From contig JAVSIV010000024.1 of assembly GCA_033816765.1 (NCBI GenBank), positions 1 to 27,221 of the forward strand: a DNA stretch of 27,221 nucleotides. Direction: 5' to 3'. The translations under genes were made by a program, and so were the position numbers. Shown here in pieces: positions 16,613 through 27,221 of this stretch (its first letter is position 1; every line of letters begins with the position of its first letter). The notes under the pieces are model-generated. The model was not told the DNA's origin. It saw nothing but the letters and a program-made list of their open reading frames with translations, and did no database searches. This DNA comes from Nothopassalora personata (lineage: Eukaryota; Ascomycota; Dothideomycetes; Mycosphaerellales; Mycosphaerellaceae).

Positions 16613-17916
16613 ATATAGAAGGATGTGCCTATATTATAGACTTTGTCTATTAATATTAGGTTTAATGCGGCAGCTACTGTCCTTCCTATGCACACTAGTT
16701 ATGTAACTACAATAGCTACTCTAGACCTCCTATGTAGTTATCTCTAGTCCCTATTACTATTAGAGCTATGCTCCTAATTAGATAATAAGTCTAACTAGTT
16801 ATTAATTGCTGCAGCAATCCTCTTCCTAGGGGATTTGCTACCCTTTACCTTCTTTACCCTATCCTTTAGGGTGTCTTTACCCTTCTTAGACCTGTTCCTA
16901 GGATTCTTCTCTAGATACTACTTATAGCAGTTCGCGTTAGTGTGCTTATGTAAGTACTGTATGTACTGCTTATTATTATTCTTGCTTAAGAATGCTCTAA
17001 CAAAGCTATTACTAGGCTTATAGGTGGTAGGTACTTACTCCTTCCTAAGAGTTGTGAACATTCTCTCTAGGGTAGTTAATTCTAGGGGATTATTGTGTCT
17101 CTATGTCCTAAGCTATTCGACATAGGTTAGACCTTTAATAAAGTACAATCTGTAGATGCTATCTAGGAGGACAAAAGAGGATTTGAGCCTTAACTTGTTA
17201 TTAACTAGGGAAGATCTAATGAATTGCTCTATAGTAGTCTTGTTATTATTTACCTATGCTTAAAAGTCTTTATAGTACTTTAATGTATTAGGTCTTGCAG
17301 CATCTAGTTTAATGTGCCTAACTGCCTTTAGAGTATTATATAGATCAATTGTAATAACTAGCTTATATATTGCCTTAATCAAATCATACAATTCCTTAGC
17401 TAACTTGTCTACATCTCTAAAGTTTAGCCTTAGGGTAGAATCCAATCTAGCTATGATAATGCTATATACTTATATGTCCTCTTTCTTCTATCGCTTATAG
17501 GTAGCTTTGTATCCTACACTACTAGTGATGTCCTAAGGGGCTTTATTCTAGGCAGTCTTATCTTAGACATTCTTAGTTACATCTTAGGGTTGATTATAAG
17601 CTACCCTATTTAGAGCGTACTTTAGGTCAACCTAGTCTAGATTATGGATCACGTATCTAACTAGATCCTTCTCTAGCAGTACGCTAATTAGTATAGATTT
17701 CTATGCCTAGAACTACACGCCTTTCCTAAGTACCTAGTTGTCCTTAGCGGATCTTACTAGGTTGCTAGAGGTGTTGTTTCTAAACTCTATACCTAGTCTA
17801 GCTCTTTTAGATGCTGTACCACAGTACTAGTGCTTAGTGCCGATCTCCTATAGTAGTTCTTAAATCGATTAGGTAGTTGTCCGTTGTCCGTGAAACAAAT
17901 ACGAGTCCGCTAGCAA
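16613..17916 (-). pseudogene. Copia gag region, RIP-damaged, right copy
   Basis: Mirror of 10690-11993. It adjoins the complete solo LTR at 16272-16612; the protease-integrase part of the same element resumes on the other side at 16271. Confidence 0.75.
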
Positions 17917-18000
17917 GGCAAGCTAATCCTTAATGGAGCTTCGATAACGATTCAGGTTTCAAATTGGATAGGCAGAGGAGCACCCGGGCTTATAACCTAT

Positions 18001-18146
18001 TGTAGATAGGTATTTAACGAGTATAAGCTTCTAGATTGAAACGATAGGGTAGATTAGTAACCCTTATGAATTGCCACAAGGTGTGAGACTATCTAGCTAC
18101 AGAAAACAGTGTGATATAGTGTGTGTGTGCCAAGTCCTGACTAACA
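18001..18146 (-). repeat. Putative Copia 5' LTR (146 bp), right copy
   Basis: Mirror of 10460-10605, with the Copia body continuing leftwards from it. Confidence 0.55.
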
Positions 18147-18512
18147 TAGACCTTGGTCACCTGATTCACAACAAATGGCAGACCGTAATCAGCACTCTGG
18201 ACTCCGTGGCAAACTTGCTGTCGAACACCGGACTTTAGTGCCAACGGCCGCCGTTGAAACTATTCTAAAATACCAAATTTGTGATCCACAGATGAAAGGT
18301 TAGGATTTCATGATCATTGTCGATGGATTTGGTGATGGGACAGTGCAGCAGAGGGTTGCGCGATCCGCTAAAACTCGTTATCATCAATGAAGCCGCCAGC
18401 GTCTCTTACAGCCTGGCGCTGTGAAGCCAATTAGTCCAACTCTTGGCATTGAGCTTGTCGTTGAGCTTCTTCGGCGTGCTGTCACTCTCGGCGCTTCATG
18501 CTGCTCGGTCCC
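18147..18512. other. Un-RIPed spacer between Copia LTR and transposon, right
   Basis: Mirror of 10094-10459; ordinary composition, no gene seen. Confidence 0.6.
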
Positions 18513-18514
18513 TA

Positions 18515-18540
18515 TTCAAGCGAGCAAAAGGGTCGGGACT
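18515..18540 (+). repeat. Transposon terminal inverted repeat, right copy (second-ORF end)
   Basis: Starts TTCAAGCGAGC after TA; mirror of 10066-10091. Confidence 0.88.
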
Positions 18541-18629
18541 CCTCCATGTAGGGTAACCCATGTCTCAGCGTAATTACATAGAAACTTCCTACACATAGCG
18601 CACCACAATAACGACCTCTACACACACAA

Positions 18630-20807
18630 ATGACTACATATTCCGATTGTACTACGTTGTCTAAGGCCACAGAAAGAAAAAGTAGTCCAAAAGGTCCAGA
18701 TTTCAGCCCACTAACACCCCCGGCGCATACCTCGAAGATACACGATCTTACCCGTTCCTCACTACCTCCATTGCCTCCTGGCTACGCAACACGCACTATC
18801 GCCGAGACTCAGGGCTTCACGAACACACAGTTGTGCGACTTCTCGCTGCCACCGCTGCCTCCGGAGACATAGTTTAAGTACGAGGAAGAGCTATTAGAGT
18901 CTAATTAAGAACTACCTACTCCTAGGCAGTCCTACGATCCTGTAGAAGACGCATTACAACGTAACCAGTTGCGCTGGCTTAAGGACGACACGAGCGACGA
19001 TTTAGATAAGGATTATTAGCGTAGAATGCATACTCGAAGAATGGCTGCCCTAGCAGAGACTTAGCTTAGGCAGGGTGTATTAGAACTAGCGAAAAACACG
19101 GCTAAATCAGGCTCTGAGGCATACGCGACACCCGTGGCTAGTAGCGCGAAGCCGGTGAAGTTGAAGCTTAGTAAGCAGCTAGTTGTTACTACGTCGATTA
19201 AGCCTTAATAACCGACCCCTCTAACAGCGGAAAAGAGGCTAGCTCTACCTAGTAAGGAACTATTAACTAAGAAGCCTAAGAAGTCTAGAAAAACATAGGT
19301 ATCATCTACACAATCGCAGTATGTCGCCCTATTAAGAAGCAAGTTAAACGGTTAAGAAATGCGTCTACCATCGCCGCCGAAAGAACCTATTATTTCATTA
19401 ACTAGAGCTAAGTCTATTACGGTAACACCCGCACCCTTAATCGCTACTCGGCCTTTAGTAACGCTACGACCCTTAGCAACGCTAGCTCCATTAACGCCGT
19501 AATTAGATCTAGTCCGTGTTAAGTTAACAGTTGTGTTTAATAAGAAGGAACTTCCCCCTATTAGTAGCATCTACTATAGCGATATTAGTGCTATTACTAG
19601 GCTTATAAGGAAGTTAGAGCATTAAGCGAAGGTATACGTAGACTCTAAGGGCATGTAATACTTCATGTTATTAAGGCTAGCGTTACTTAAGGCTAAGAAG
19701 CACGGCTACGTAGTAGATACTAACTAGTTTAAACTTACTAAGTCTATTAACTTCACGATTAATGTAGAACCCTTCCTTAAGTTATAGTAGAACATAAAGC
19801 GTTCTATAACACTCTATATTACTAAGAAATAGACTAACGTACCTACTGTACTAGGCTCGTCGCTACCGCTGTTACCGTAAGAGACATTCGAAGAGTCCTT
19901 ATAACCGGAGCCTACTACGAAGCAGCTAAATAAGAAGCAAACTACGAAGGCTAACATAGCTATTATTAACGCGTTCGACAAGACACTAATAACACGTAAG
20001 GACTATTAGAAGCTCCTAGTTATGCATCGCTACGAAGACAAGTAGTACAATAATAAGAAGTCTAAGGGCACTGGTCTAATAGGCTATCTTATTAAGGAAG
20101 GTAAGCACTATGCTATTAAAGGCGGTCACATGCAAGAATAGTATAGACGCATTAAGGTAGCACGTGAATCTAGTAAGGACGGCGTAGCTAAGGTTCTACT
20201 ATCTATAATGCCTTCTAATATTGCAGTTAAAGTTAGAGGCATGTATAAGACTTCTATACTAAGGAGAAGTAAGAATAACTCACCTAACGACACGCTAACA
20301 CCGTCGATAGTAGGTAGTGAACCTATTGTAGCATCTACGCCGTCCGCAGTACCTCCGGTACTACTATATTATAGCTATTAGTATCCGCCTATGATACCGT
20401 AATATTATAGTAGCTAGCTACCTTAATTACCCTTAGTAACGTTACTAGCTTATCTAACTAACTATCTGACTCCTTATCTAACTTAATAACGATACGATAA
20501 ATCGTCTCCGCCGCCTTAGGGCATCAACATAGAAACACGCTAAGAAGTGCGCTCTTTCTATAACTAGATAGCTAAACGTAACAGTAATATAGCTCCGGCA
20601 ATCCTTACTATAAAGGAGAAGCTATTTAAGGAGTTCTACACCCTCTTAATACTAAAGAAAGAGACGGATAGTAAGTTAGTAAAGCTTATTAAACAGAAGG
20701 GTATAAGAGACGTAATCTATAAGCAGTTGCCGCGATATATCGCTACTAAAGGTGCTAGGGATATCGCTTAGTTAATAAGCAGTAACGACGGCCTATTTGT
20801 AAGTTAA
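18630..20807 (+). pseudogene. Second transposon ORF, about 725 codons, RIP-inactivated, right copy
   Basis: Mirror of 7799-9976. The frame from ATG 18630 stays in register to TAA at 20805-20807, with the intact first 80 codons followed by repeated TAG/TAA interruptions. If the last TAA was itself a RIP product, the frame would end at TGA 20829-20831. The function is not recognised. Confidence 0.7.
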
Positions 20808-21634
20808 GGGTACGCTATTGTAGGGTCATGAGGTAGCGTTACGGCTTGCTAGATTTAAGATGTTTCTCGCATTACTACGACATAGAAAAAAATCATATAA
20901 ACAAACGGACAATACGAGCTTCTTTAGCGGTATCGAAATATATAGTGAGCATACAATGTATATTTCTCCAGTGGTTATAGTTATGTTATTCTCATAGGGT
21001 AGGCTAGCTATAGTGTTATAAGCGTAGCCTCGAGGCATTAACTAGGGAGCTAAGACCTATCTAGACCCTAACGGGTAAGCCCGACACTAGCGCGAAGCCG
21101 GCTTTTTGCATCTTCGTAGCTACACTAGCACCGCACAACACAACTCTTTATTATGAAATACGTTTCACGCATCGATTAAGTGTAGTGCGTATAAAATAAA
21201 AAAATAATTACGTTCGTAGCTACTATAGTTGTCGAGTTCTTAAAATCTATTGTTTTAGACCCTAGCTAGTAAGCTTGTAACTTCAACTCTAGCTCGAACT
21301 ACGACTAAGGTACGGCTTTAGGGCATAACTTTTTATAAGACGATTCGAGATTAACATAACTATAGTAGATATAAACAAGCGGTTTTTTTATAATTTACCG
21401 ACGACATATTTAAGATGATTGCGCGTTTAAAATGAATACATATGTCGTTACAACACCTTCGTGTGTTGCGCGAAGCCTAGCGGATCGCCGTAAAGCGCGC
21501 TAGCCGGGGCAAGCCGTAACTGTAGCTTTAGATAAAGTACTAGCGATAGTAAGGTTAATATCGCGGCTACTACAACTCTAACTAACTTAATACAACTTAC
21601 GCTAGATTTACCGTATTAACTTCTACCTTATTCA
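20808..21634. other. Non-coding middle of the transposon, right copy
   Basis: Mirror of 6972-7798; no gene seen. Confidence 0.6.
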
Positions 21635-22660
21635 TTACAAATCTATCGTTAAAAGCGCCGGATCGACCGTATAGCCCTCCTTAAGAACGTAACAACTGCG
21701 AAAGATCGCGCTATAGTCGATGCCGTGCGACTAGTCTTTATAGGCCGCCTTAAGAAACACCTTGAACTTAGCCTACTAGTTATGTTCACTATACTCCGGC
21801 ATTATATAAGCATGCTGCCTAATCCACCTTTTTAGTAAGCGAAACGTCTTCTTAATTAGATTATAATCCGGTAAGTACGGCGGTAGAAACAGTATCCTTA
21901 CGCTAGCCTCTTAACATATAGCTTCGATATCGACACGATCGTATGTTACGCAGTTGTCTATAACAATGACTAACCGTGGCGTAGGGTAGCGGCTACACTA
22001 CGGTAGCACGTATAGCATTAACTATTCGATGAAATCTACCTTCTTTACGCTACTAGGCTTAATTAGCGGATTCGCTAGATATCCCTTAACACTATATACC
22101 GGCAACACGGTAAATCGCTCGCTGTAGTAAAGGTGTTAAGGATCGTATACCGGCATGCCTCGAGGACTCTAACTACGTGTCCGATAGGCTAGCTTATTAC
22201 TATAGTATGTCTTATCGATATACACCAATTAGTCCTCCTTATGTTGCTGTAACAGGCCTTCGAACATCGCCCTCACCATAGGGTTACGCTACTCCGTAAT
22301 GCGTAAGATCTTCTTCTTCGTAAAGTCCTTACTGCCTAGTAGTCGACTTATAGTCTATTTCGACACGAGAACACCGAATTCAGCGTGTAAGAAGTACACC
22401 AATTCCTCGGCCTAATATGTGCTCTTTTCTACGACTAGATCTAGTAACCAGTCGCGTATATATGGTTCGATTAACCGTGGTCTACCGCCCTTAGCTAGCT
22501 ATACTGTTCTAGTCTCTTTAAAGCGCTTGATTCGCAACTAGATAGCACTGCGCGACCCCCTGTTATCTGCTAACAACAACTGAACTACTGCAGGTCTAGC
22601 CTAATCGTCTTCGAGACACTATTAAATAAGGTTCTGATCTTGGACGGATAATGGCGCTAT
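21635..22660 (-). pseudogene. RIP-inactivated DD34E (Tc1-like) transposase, right copy
   Basis: Mirror of 5946-6971 with the same stops and the same Glu-to-Lys change at the third catalytic position. The sharing of all decay marks shows that RIP preceded the inverted duplication. Confidence 0.88.
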
Positions 22661-22673
22661 AGGGGGTCGCGCA
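22549..22673. repeat. 13-bp perfect inverted repeat inside the transposon, right copy
   Basis: Mirror of 5933-6057: arms at 22549-22561 and 22661-22673. Confidence 0.5.
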
Positions 22674-22852
22674 ACGACGGCGAAGGCTCCGGACACGTAG
22701 ACAACGAGTGCGCTGGATAGAGCGAGCAACAACACCTTATTTCTGGCAAAACTGGTGGTACTAAGGCTTCAAAATGAAGAGATACAACGATAATAAGGTA
22801 TGGGAGGCTCAAGATCGATTTGCTAACTAACTGGGTAGGTCCGAATCCCCGC

Positions 22853-22878
22853 AGTCCCGACCCTTTTGCTCACTCGAA
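22853..22878 (-). repeat. Transposon terminal inverted repeat, right copy (transposase end)
   Basis: Mirror of 5728-5753, followed by TA. Confidence 0.88.
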
Positions 22879-23035
22879 TAGTTAAATTGCGCTTCATCCG
22901 CTTCCGAGTTTCATGTAGCAACTCTATTAATTCAAGCTCGTCAAGTCAGCCTCGAAGCTTTGAGATGGCGACGAAATTTTGTTGCCATGATGCGGTGCAG
23001 TGTCCTCACATGGCACGAGCTGCCGCCCAGAAGAT

Positions 23036-23045
23036 GGAATATAAG
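23036..23045 (+). promoter_or_regulatory. TATA-like box of the secreted-protein gene, right
   Basis: GGAATATAAG about 90 bp before the ATG at 23134; mirror of 5561-5570. Confidence 0.4.
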
Positions 23046-23133
23046 AGGTGCAGCCATTCTTCCGCCTTCATGTTGTCGATATCATCTCTCCGCGACCAAT
23101 TTCGTCCGCAGCTGAGATCATAAGATCCATACC

Positions 23134-23787
23134 ATGAAGTTCCTCCTCACGCTCTCCCTCGGCGCTCTCGCTGCAGCAACATCACTCTCACCTCCCAGGT
23201 ACGGTGGCGTCGACCACGGCGGTGGTCGTGATCAGCAAGCCTGCCAGAACGCCGGCGTGATCATCGACAAATATGCATCAATCCTCCGCAACGACTCATA
23301 CAACGGCAAGACGCCATACCAGCTCGCCCAACAGATCATTGCACCCAACTACCAAGACTTCAGCGAGTCTGTTCGCTCGCTACTCGGTGAACCTGTACGC
23401 TGCTTCCCCAAGACGGATCGACTCGGTGCTAATCTCCTCTCGCAGCTCGACGGCACACCAGAGTCCAATAACCGCACAGAGTGGATCAGCAACATCCAGC
23501 GAGCCAACACTTTCAAGCCACCGCCATACGATGGCCTCAAGACGAAGGAAATCCTTTGCGCAGGCACGGTCATTATCTGGTCGTGGGAATTGACTGTCGT
23601 TGGCAGTGGGCGATACCCGGTCAGTGGCATCCAAAAGCTGTACTTAGATAGAAACGGCCAGATTTACAAGTCCCTGTTCGAGTTCAACAGCATTGCTTGG
23701 GCTGTGGACACGTTCCAGATTAGCACGTACTGCCCTGGTGGAAGGCTCGCGAATGGTTCGGGCGGCCAGGGTGCCTCATCTTCATAG
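23134..23787 (+). CDS. Secreted NTF2-like domain protein (217 aa), right copy
   Basis: Identical to 4819-5472: signal peptide, NTF2-like core, four cysteines and three sequons. The start ATG at 23134 is the first in the frame and directly yields the signal peptide. Its promoter, like the left copy's, is limited to the 255 bp between the ATG and the transposon end at 22878. Confidence 0.85.
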   Translation: MKFLLTLSLGALAAATSLSPPRYGGVDHGGGRDQQACQNAGVIIDKYASILRNDSYNGKTPYQLAQQIIAPNYQDFSESVRSLLGEPVRCFPKTDRLGANLLSQLDGTPESNNRTEWISNIQRANTFKPPPYDGLKTKEILCAGTVIIWSWELTVVGSGRYPVSGIQKLYLDRNGQIYKSLFEFNSIAWAVDTFQISTYCPGGRLANGSGGQGASSS

Positions 23788-24118
23788 TTGCTGTGTGGCG
23801 TTGCGTGAGAACGTTATAGATACGGGTAGCAAAGCACAAAGCAATTGAACTCAGCGTCGTCGCCCTCGACCGTGTGAACAACATCGAAACCTGTCCGTCA
23901 CGGAAAGACTAATGGTCCGATCCTTCAACCGGGGTAGCAGTGACCTCATCTCATCGAGCTCCACCACAGCTTTACATTCTTATAGGCAAGTCACCTCGTA
24001 CTCAACCTCTCCCTCATACCACCCCAATATCTCCACCACACCCACCATCAACCTGTCTTCCACCACTCATCCCCGCATAACCCAACTCTCCCTCCACCTC
24101 ACACCCGTAACAACAACC

Positions 24119-24862
24119 ATGACCACCAAAGCCATCGCCATAGTCGCGGGCGTCGGTCCTGGAACCGGCGCAGCAGTAGCCCGGCGCTTCTCCAAATCCT
24201 ACCCAGTCGTGCTTCTTGCCCGCTCCGCCGAGAACTACGAATCTCTCGCGCAAGAGATCAACAGCAATGGCGGAAAAGCCATCGGAATCAGCACCGACGT
24301 CTCCTCCGAGGAGTCCGTAAAGAACGCCTTCTCCAAAATAAGACAAGAATACGGCGATGCCCCAGCAGCGGCAGCAATCTTCAATGCCTCTGGCAACTTC
24401 GTCCGGAAAGGGATCCTGGAACAGAGTGTGGAAGAATTCCAACAGGGTCATGAAGTCTCCGTAAAAGGCGCATTTATCTTCTCGCAGAATGCACTGCCAT
24501 TACTGTTGAAGCATGCAGAGGACAAGGGGGCGCAGTACCCACCAACCCTCATCTTCACCGGCGCCACCGCGTCCGTCAAAGCCAACGCTCTGATGAGCTC
24601 GTTCGCATCCTCTAAATTCGCTTTACGAGCCCTCTCCACCTCCATCGCGAAAGAGTTTGCTTCCAAGGGCGTCCACGTCGCACATGCGGTGATTGATGGA
24701 ATTATTGACATTCCACGTACGAAGGAGTGGTTGAAGGACTCGCCACCGGAGGCGAAGATTGGGGCGGACGATATTGCGGAGAGTTATTGGAATTTGCATA
24801 CGCAGAGTCGACGGTGTTTTACGAATGAGATTGACATTAGGCCTATGTTGGAGAAGTGGTAG
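24119..24862 (+). CDS. Short-chain dehydrogenase/reductase (247 aa), right copy
   Basis: Translation identical to 3744-4487, including the G-x-G-x-G-x-G cofactor motif, Ser152 and the F162-A-S-S-K166 variant of the active site. The ATG at 24119 is preferred to the upstream ATG at 23912 because it follows a pyrimidine-rich leader and gives the usual SDR length. It converges on the unrecognised gene ending at 24981, leaving 118 bp between the stop codons. The 331-bp gap after the secreted-protein gene (23788-24118) must hold that gene's terminator and this gene's promoter. Confidence 0.88.
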   Translation: MTTKAIAIVAGVGPGTGAAVARRFSKSYPVVLLARSAENYESLAQEINSNGGKAIGISTDVSSEESVKNAFSKIRQEYGDAPAAAAIFNASGNFVRKGILEQSVEEFQQGHEVSVKGAFIFSQNALPLLLKHAEDKGAQYPPTLIFTGATASVKANALMSSFASSKFALRALSTSIAKEFASKGVHVAHAVIDGIIDIPRTKEWLKDSPPEAKIGADDIAESYWNLHTQSRRCFTNEIDIRPMLEKW

Positions 24863-24980
24863 ATGGGAGATTGAGATGGATGCTGGAAATTGGAAGGAAT
24901 GCATTTCGTCAGAGCTTTGGCAGTGGGAGTATCTTTAGCATATTCCATCCAGAACAGACAGTACCTTATCCAAAATCCTC

Positions 24981-26297
24981 TCAATACAAGAAAGTTGGAA
25001 TGTCATCGATCTTGCTCCTTTGCTTCTCTTCTGCTTGTTGCTTTGCTCGCGCCGCTCTGCGTTGAGCCATGGATTTGGACGCCAAAGCTTGTCGGACAGG
25101 CGACGGACATGGCTCCCGCTTGATCTGTCTGCCTTGAGTCTGGCTAGCTAGCTCCTCTTTCGTGCGGACTTGTGACTTTAGCTCTTGCTTGATCTGCTTC
25201 TCCGGCGAGATGCCATCTTCTTTGGCTTTCTTTTCCGCTTCTCGTCGTTTTGCAAGGATGGCGGCTGTCCTTGACATCTTGATGGGTTTCGGCTGGGGTT
25301 CTGTATCGTTCTCGTTGTGAGAGGCAATCGAAAGTGGACACGGCTCGCGCACCGCTGGGGGCTTGTCATCGTTGCGGTGTGTAAAGCTTCGGGATCGCGA
25401 TCTTGTTCTCGGCCTCTGACTCCTCTTCGGCTCACGCTCGGCCTGCACTGAGTTGGTGAACTGCTTGAAGACGCCGGACTTCTTGACGGGCTCAGGTGTT
25501 GTTCGCTCCTCGATGGCCTTGCCACGGTGTTTCGTAGATGCGCTCGCAGTCGGCCTTGTCTTGGGCGCCAAGACATCGAGATCGTCCTCGTCCTCATCTT
25601 CCGTCTCGACGTCTGCCTCAATTGCAGAGATGTCCGCCCTCCTGTAAACCCTCTCCGCCCCTACCACATCCCTCGTCCTCCCGCCCGCAATTCTCGGCGT
25701 TCTCTGACTGTTACTCGCAAACCCCCTCAAGCTCTTCCTCGGCGTGCTCTGACTGGCTGTCATCAACCCAGCAAGCTGCGGATCCGCCATGTACTCTTCC
25801 TCCTCGTCATCACTATCATCCGCAGCAACAGCCTTCCTCTTCTTCGCCCTCTCCTCCGCCTCCATCCTCAACCTCAGCGCCCTACTCCCCGCATTCCCAT
25901 CAGTGCCATGCCCAATCAACTTCAAAGTATCTGTACCACGAGCTTTCGCACGACGCCTAGTTCGCTCGTATTCGTCTTGGTGCAACGGCAAAGAGAAGAG
26001 TCGAGCGGTGGTTGTGAACTCGTCCTCGACCATCATGTACCTGTCGTCCATGGTGAAGCCCTCGCGCATGTACTCGACCGTGGGAGCGACTTTCACCGAC
26101 GTGGGAGGAGAGCTGGACGGTTCGCGATGGGTATCACGCGTCCTGGATCTGCGCTGCGGACTGCTGCTGCCTATCGGTTCGAGATCCGAATTGACCAGAT
26201 CGCCTGGGGAGGAGGAGCGCTTGCGTTCTGACTGTGCTTTGCGTGGTGCGGCTTTTTTTGCTGAAGGCTCCGTAAGCCATGGAAGTGTTCGTGGCAT
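24981..26297 (-). CDS. Unrecognised basic/acidic low-complexity protein (438 aa), right copy
   Basis: Identical translation to the left copy at 2309-3625, in mirrored position and orientation. All the features listed there (central EYMREGF block, acidic runs, basic clusters, charged C-terminal helices) are present. The longer frame would begin at 26525, but the ATG at 26297 is preferred for the same reason. The absence of any stop, frameshift or C-to-T style damage in either duplicate of this 1.3-kb gene shows that RIP has not acted on the pair. Confidence 0.75.
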   Translation of the reverse strand: MPRTLPWLTEPSAKKAAPRKAQSERKRSSSPGDLVNSDLEPIGSSSPQRRSRTRDTHREPSSSPPTSVKVAPTVEYMREGFTMDDRYMMVEDEFTTTARLFSLPLHQDEYERTRRRAKARGTDTLKLIGHGTDGNAGSRALRLRMEAEERAKKRKAVAADDSDDEEEEYMADPQLAGLMTASQSTPRKSLRGFASNSQRTPRIAGGRTRDVVGAERVYRRADISAIEADVETEDEDEDDLDVLAPKTRPTASASTKHRGKAIEERTTPEPVKKSGVFKQFTNSVQAEREPKRSQRPRTRSRSRSFTHRNDDKPPAVREPCPLSIASHNENDTEPQPKPIKMSRTAAILAKRREAEKKAKEDGISPEKQIKQELKSQVRTKEELASQTQGRQIKREPCPSPVRQALASKSMAQRRAARAKQQAEEKQRSKIDDIPTFLY

Positions 26298-26347
26298 CTT
26301 TGCGGTGGTGGAACAAGTGCTGTCAGCCGGCGCAAGTAATGTCTTTG

Positions 26348-26353
26348 ACGCGT
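26348..26353. promoter_or_regulatory. ACGCGT element, right copy
   Basis: Mirror of 2253-2258, 50 bp upstream of the chosen ATG at 26297. A single hexamer, so only a hint of an MBF-type site. Confidence 0.2.
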
Positions 26354-26705
26354 TTCGGTCGCGTCGCTTTGATGGTGTTGGAGCTGACGAACTGCATAGC
26401 GAGAGCGAGGAGTATTCGTTATGACTGAGGCAGTGATTCTTTAGACAATGATTGAGCAAAGACGTGAATGGAATGAGGGCGACCAGCTCGAAGAGCAAGC
26501 GAATCCAAAGGCAATTCTCCGGCAATGCTCCGCAGACGGTGGCCTAGGCTTACAAAACCGGCAATTACGCTTATTCGAAATCCTCACTCGCTGCACTCGC
26601 TCTTCCTCAACAATAATATTAATAATAGCAATACTACTGCGACTCGCTATTGTCGCCTACAATCGTAGCGAGTTGCGGCGGTGGCCTATTCCTCCTACTA
26701 CGTAG

Positions 26706-26760
26706 GTAAGTTAGGCTCCTTAATAATAGTAGATAGTAAGTATTAAGGAGCTTACCTTAC
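26706..26760. repeat. Inverted repeat (hairpin), right copy
   Basis: Mirror of 1846-1900, at the same boundary between RIP-depleted and normal sequence. Confidence 0.6.
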
Positions 26761-26885
26761 TTACTATTGTTATATTATAGCGGCGGGTATATTAACTTCT
26801 ACTGCTATTACTATTTCTTTAACTCTATACTTATCAATATATATAAATCTAACTATAGACGACTTACTTAGCGATATTAGCCTTA

Positions 26886-26927
26886 GAATAACAATAATAA
26901 TAGCGATAGCGATAGCAATAGCGATAG
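26886..26927. repeat. GATAGC-type short tandem repeat, right copy
   Basis: Reverse complement of 1679-1720: AAT/AAC triplets followed by GATAGC/AATAGC hexamers. Confidence 0.7.
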
Positions 26928-27221
26928 TACACCTAATCCGCGCTTACCCTTATAAACGCGGTTATTACTATAGCTTACGATAGCGTAAGTACGATTCCGA
27001 CTCGTTAGGCGTACGTAGGTAGACTAATAAACCTATAGTATGTACCGACGCCCTCGTACCGCCGGTACTAACGATTTCTACTACGTAAGCGAGTCGATAT
27101 AGGCATAATAGCTAGGAGACTCGTAGAAGATAGATAAGGGTAGTATAAAGGTTACGAAGAATAATTTACGTAAGTTTAACTAGGCTAGCCGTATTATAGA
27201 GACTAAAGAGGGTATATGTCT

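Larger units (their letters stand above)
18515..22878 (-). mobile_element. 4,364-bp Tc1/mariner-type DNA transposon with two ORFs, right copy
   Basis: Mirror of 5728-10091 with the same inverted termini and flanking TA (18513-18514 and 22879-22880). It arrived here as part of the inverted duplication, not by transposition: the flanking sequences on both sides are duplicated too and the RIP mutations are shared. Confidence 0.85.
14796..27221 (-). repeat. Right arm of giant inverted repeat
   Basis: This is the reverse complement of the left arm and is the fuller version. It contains an extra 1,416 bp (15160-16575) that the left arm has lost: Copia protease-integrase sequence and most of a solo LTR. 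It starts at base 14796, a G shared with the end of the copied fragment before it, and runs off the window end. Because this arm has the uninterrupted solo LTR with both target-site duplicates and an uninterrupted Copia frame, it represents the ancestral arrangement better than the left arm. Confidence 0.97.
26706..27221. mobile_element. RIP-degraded repeat relic, right-arm copy
   Basis: Reverse complement of 1385-1900, cut by the window end. It shows the same loss of CA/TG dinucleotides and no intact reading frame. Confidence 0.75.

Noticed and set aside
16417..16695. 92-residue open frame across the solo LTR end
   Set aside because: It joins LTR repeat sequence to antisense Copia sequence by chance; its Ser/Leu richness comes from the GATCA repeats.

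Overview
The window comes from a filamentous ascomycete (Pezizomycotina; I cannot fix the class). The genes have intron-poor fungal coding style, CT-rich leaders and CAA/ACC-type start contexts. The transposon relics carry a textbook repeat-induced point mutation (RIP) signature: CpA/TpG dinucleotides are almost gone, TpA is very abundant, CpG is kept, and in-frame stops are TAG or TAA where CAG/CAA/TGG would be expected.

The dominant structure is a giant inverted repeat. Every position x from 1385 to 12030 on the left pairs with 28606-x on the right. A further 364 bp (12031-12394) pairs with 14796-15159. The visible arms are therefore 1385-12394 (11,010 bp) and 14796-27221 (the same 11,010 bp plus 1,416 bp lost from the left arm). 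The window ends inside the right arm, so the true arm length is unknown. The loop (12395-14795) holds 499 bp of Copia sequence and a 1.9-kb piece copied from inside the arm (12894-14796 = 7461-9363). That piece carries the same RIP mutations as its source.

Reading each arm from outside to inside: (1) a RIP-destroyed transposon relic; (2) three intact genes: an unrecognised basic/acidic low-complexity protein, a short-chain dehydrogenase, and a secreted NTF2-like protein; (3) a 4.36-kb TA-flanked Tc1/mariner-type transposon with a RIP-killed DD34E transposase and a second, convergent, unrecognised ORF of about 725 codons; (4) a 366-bp unmutated spacer; (5) a RIP-damaged Ty1/Copia element with 5' LTR, gag and, in the right arm only, protease-integrase. 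A younger 341-bp solo LTR with a perfect 5-bp target duplication interrupts this Copia element. The left arm keeps only 37 bp of that LTR.

The three genes are therefore present twice and appear identical and un-RIPed. The duplication either happened after the last RIP-competent sexual cycle, or RIP is inactive, or the palindrome is an assembly or read fold-back artefact. The junction structure (a templated insertion copied from the arm, 0-1 bp homology, one secondary deletion) looks like replication template switching, but long-read evidence is needed to settle it.
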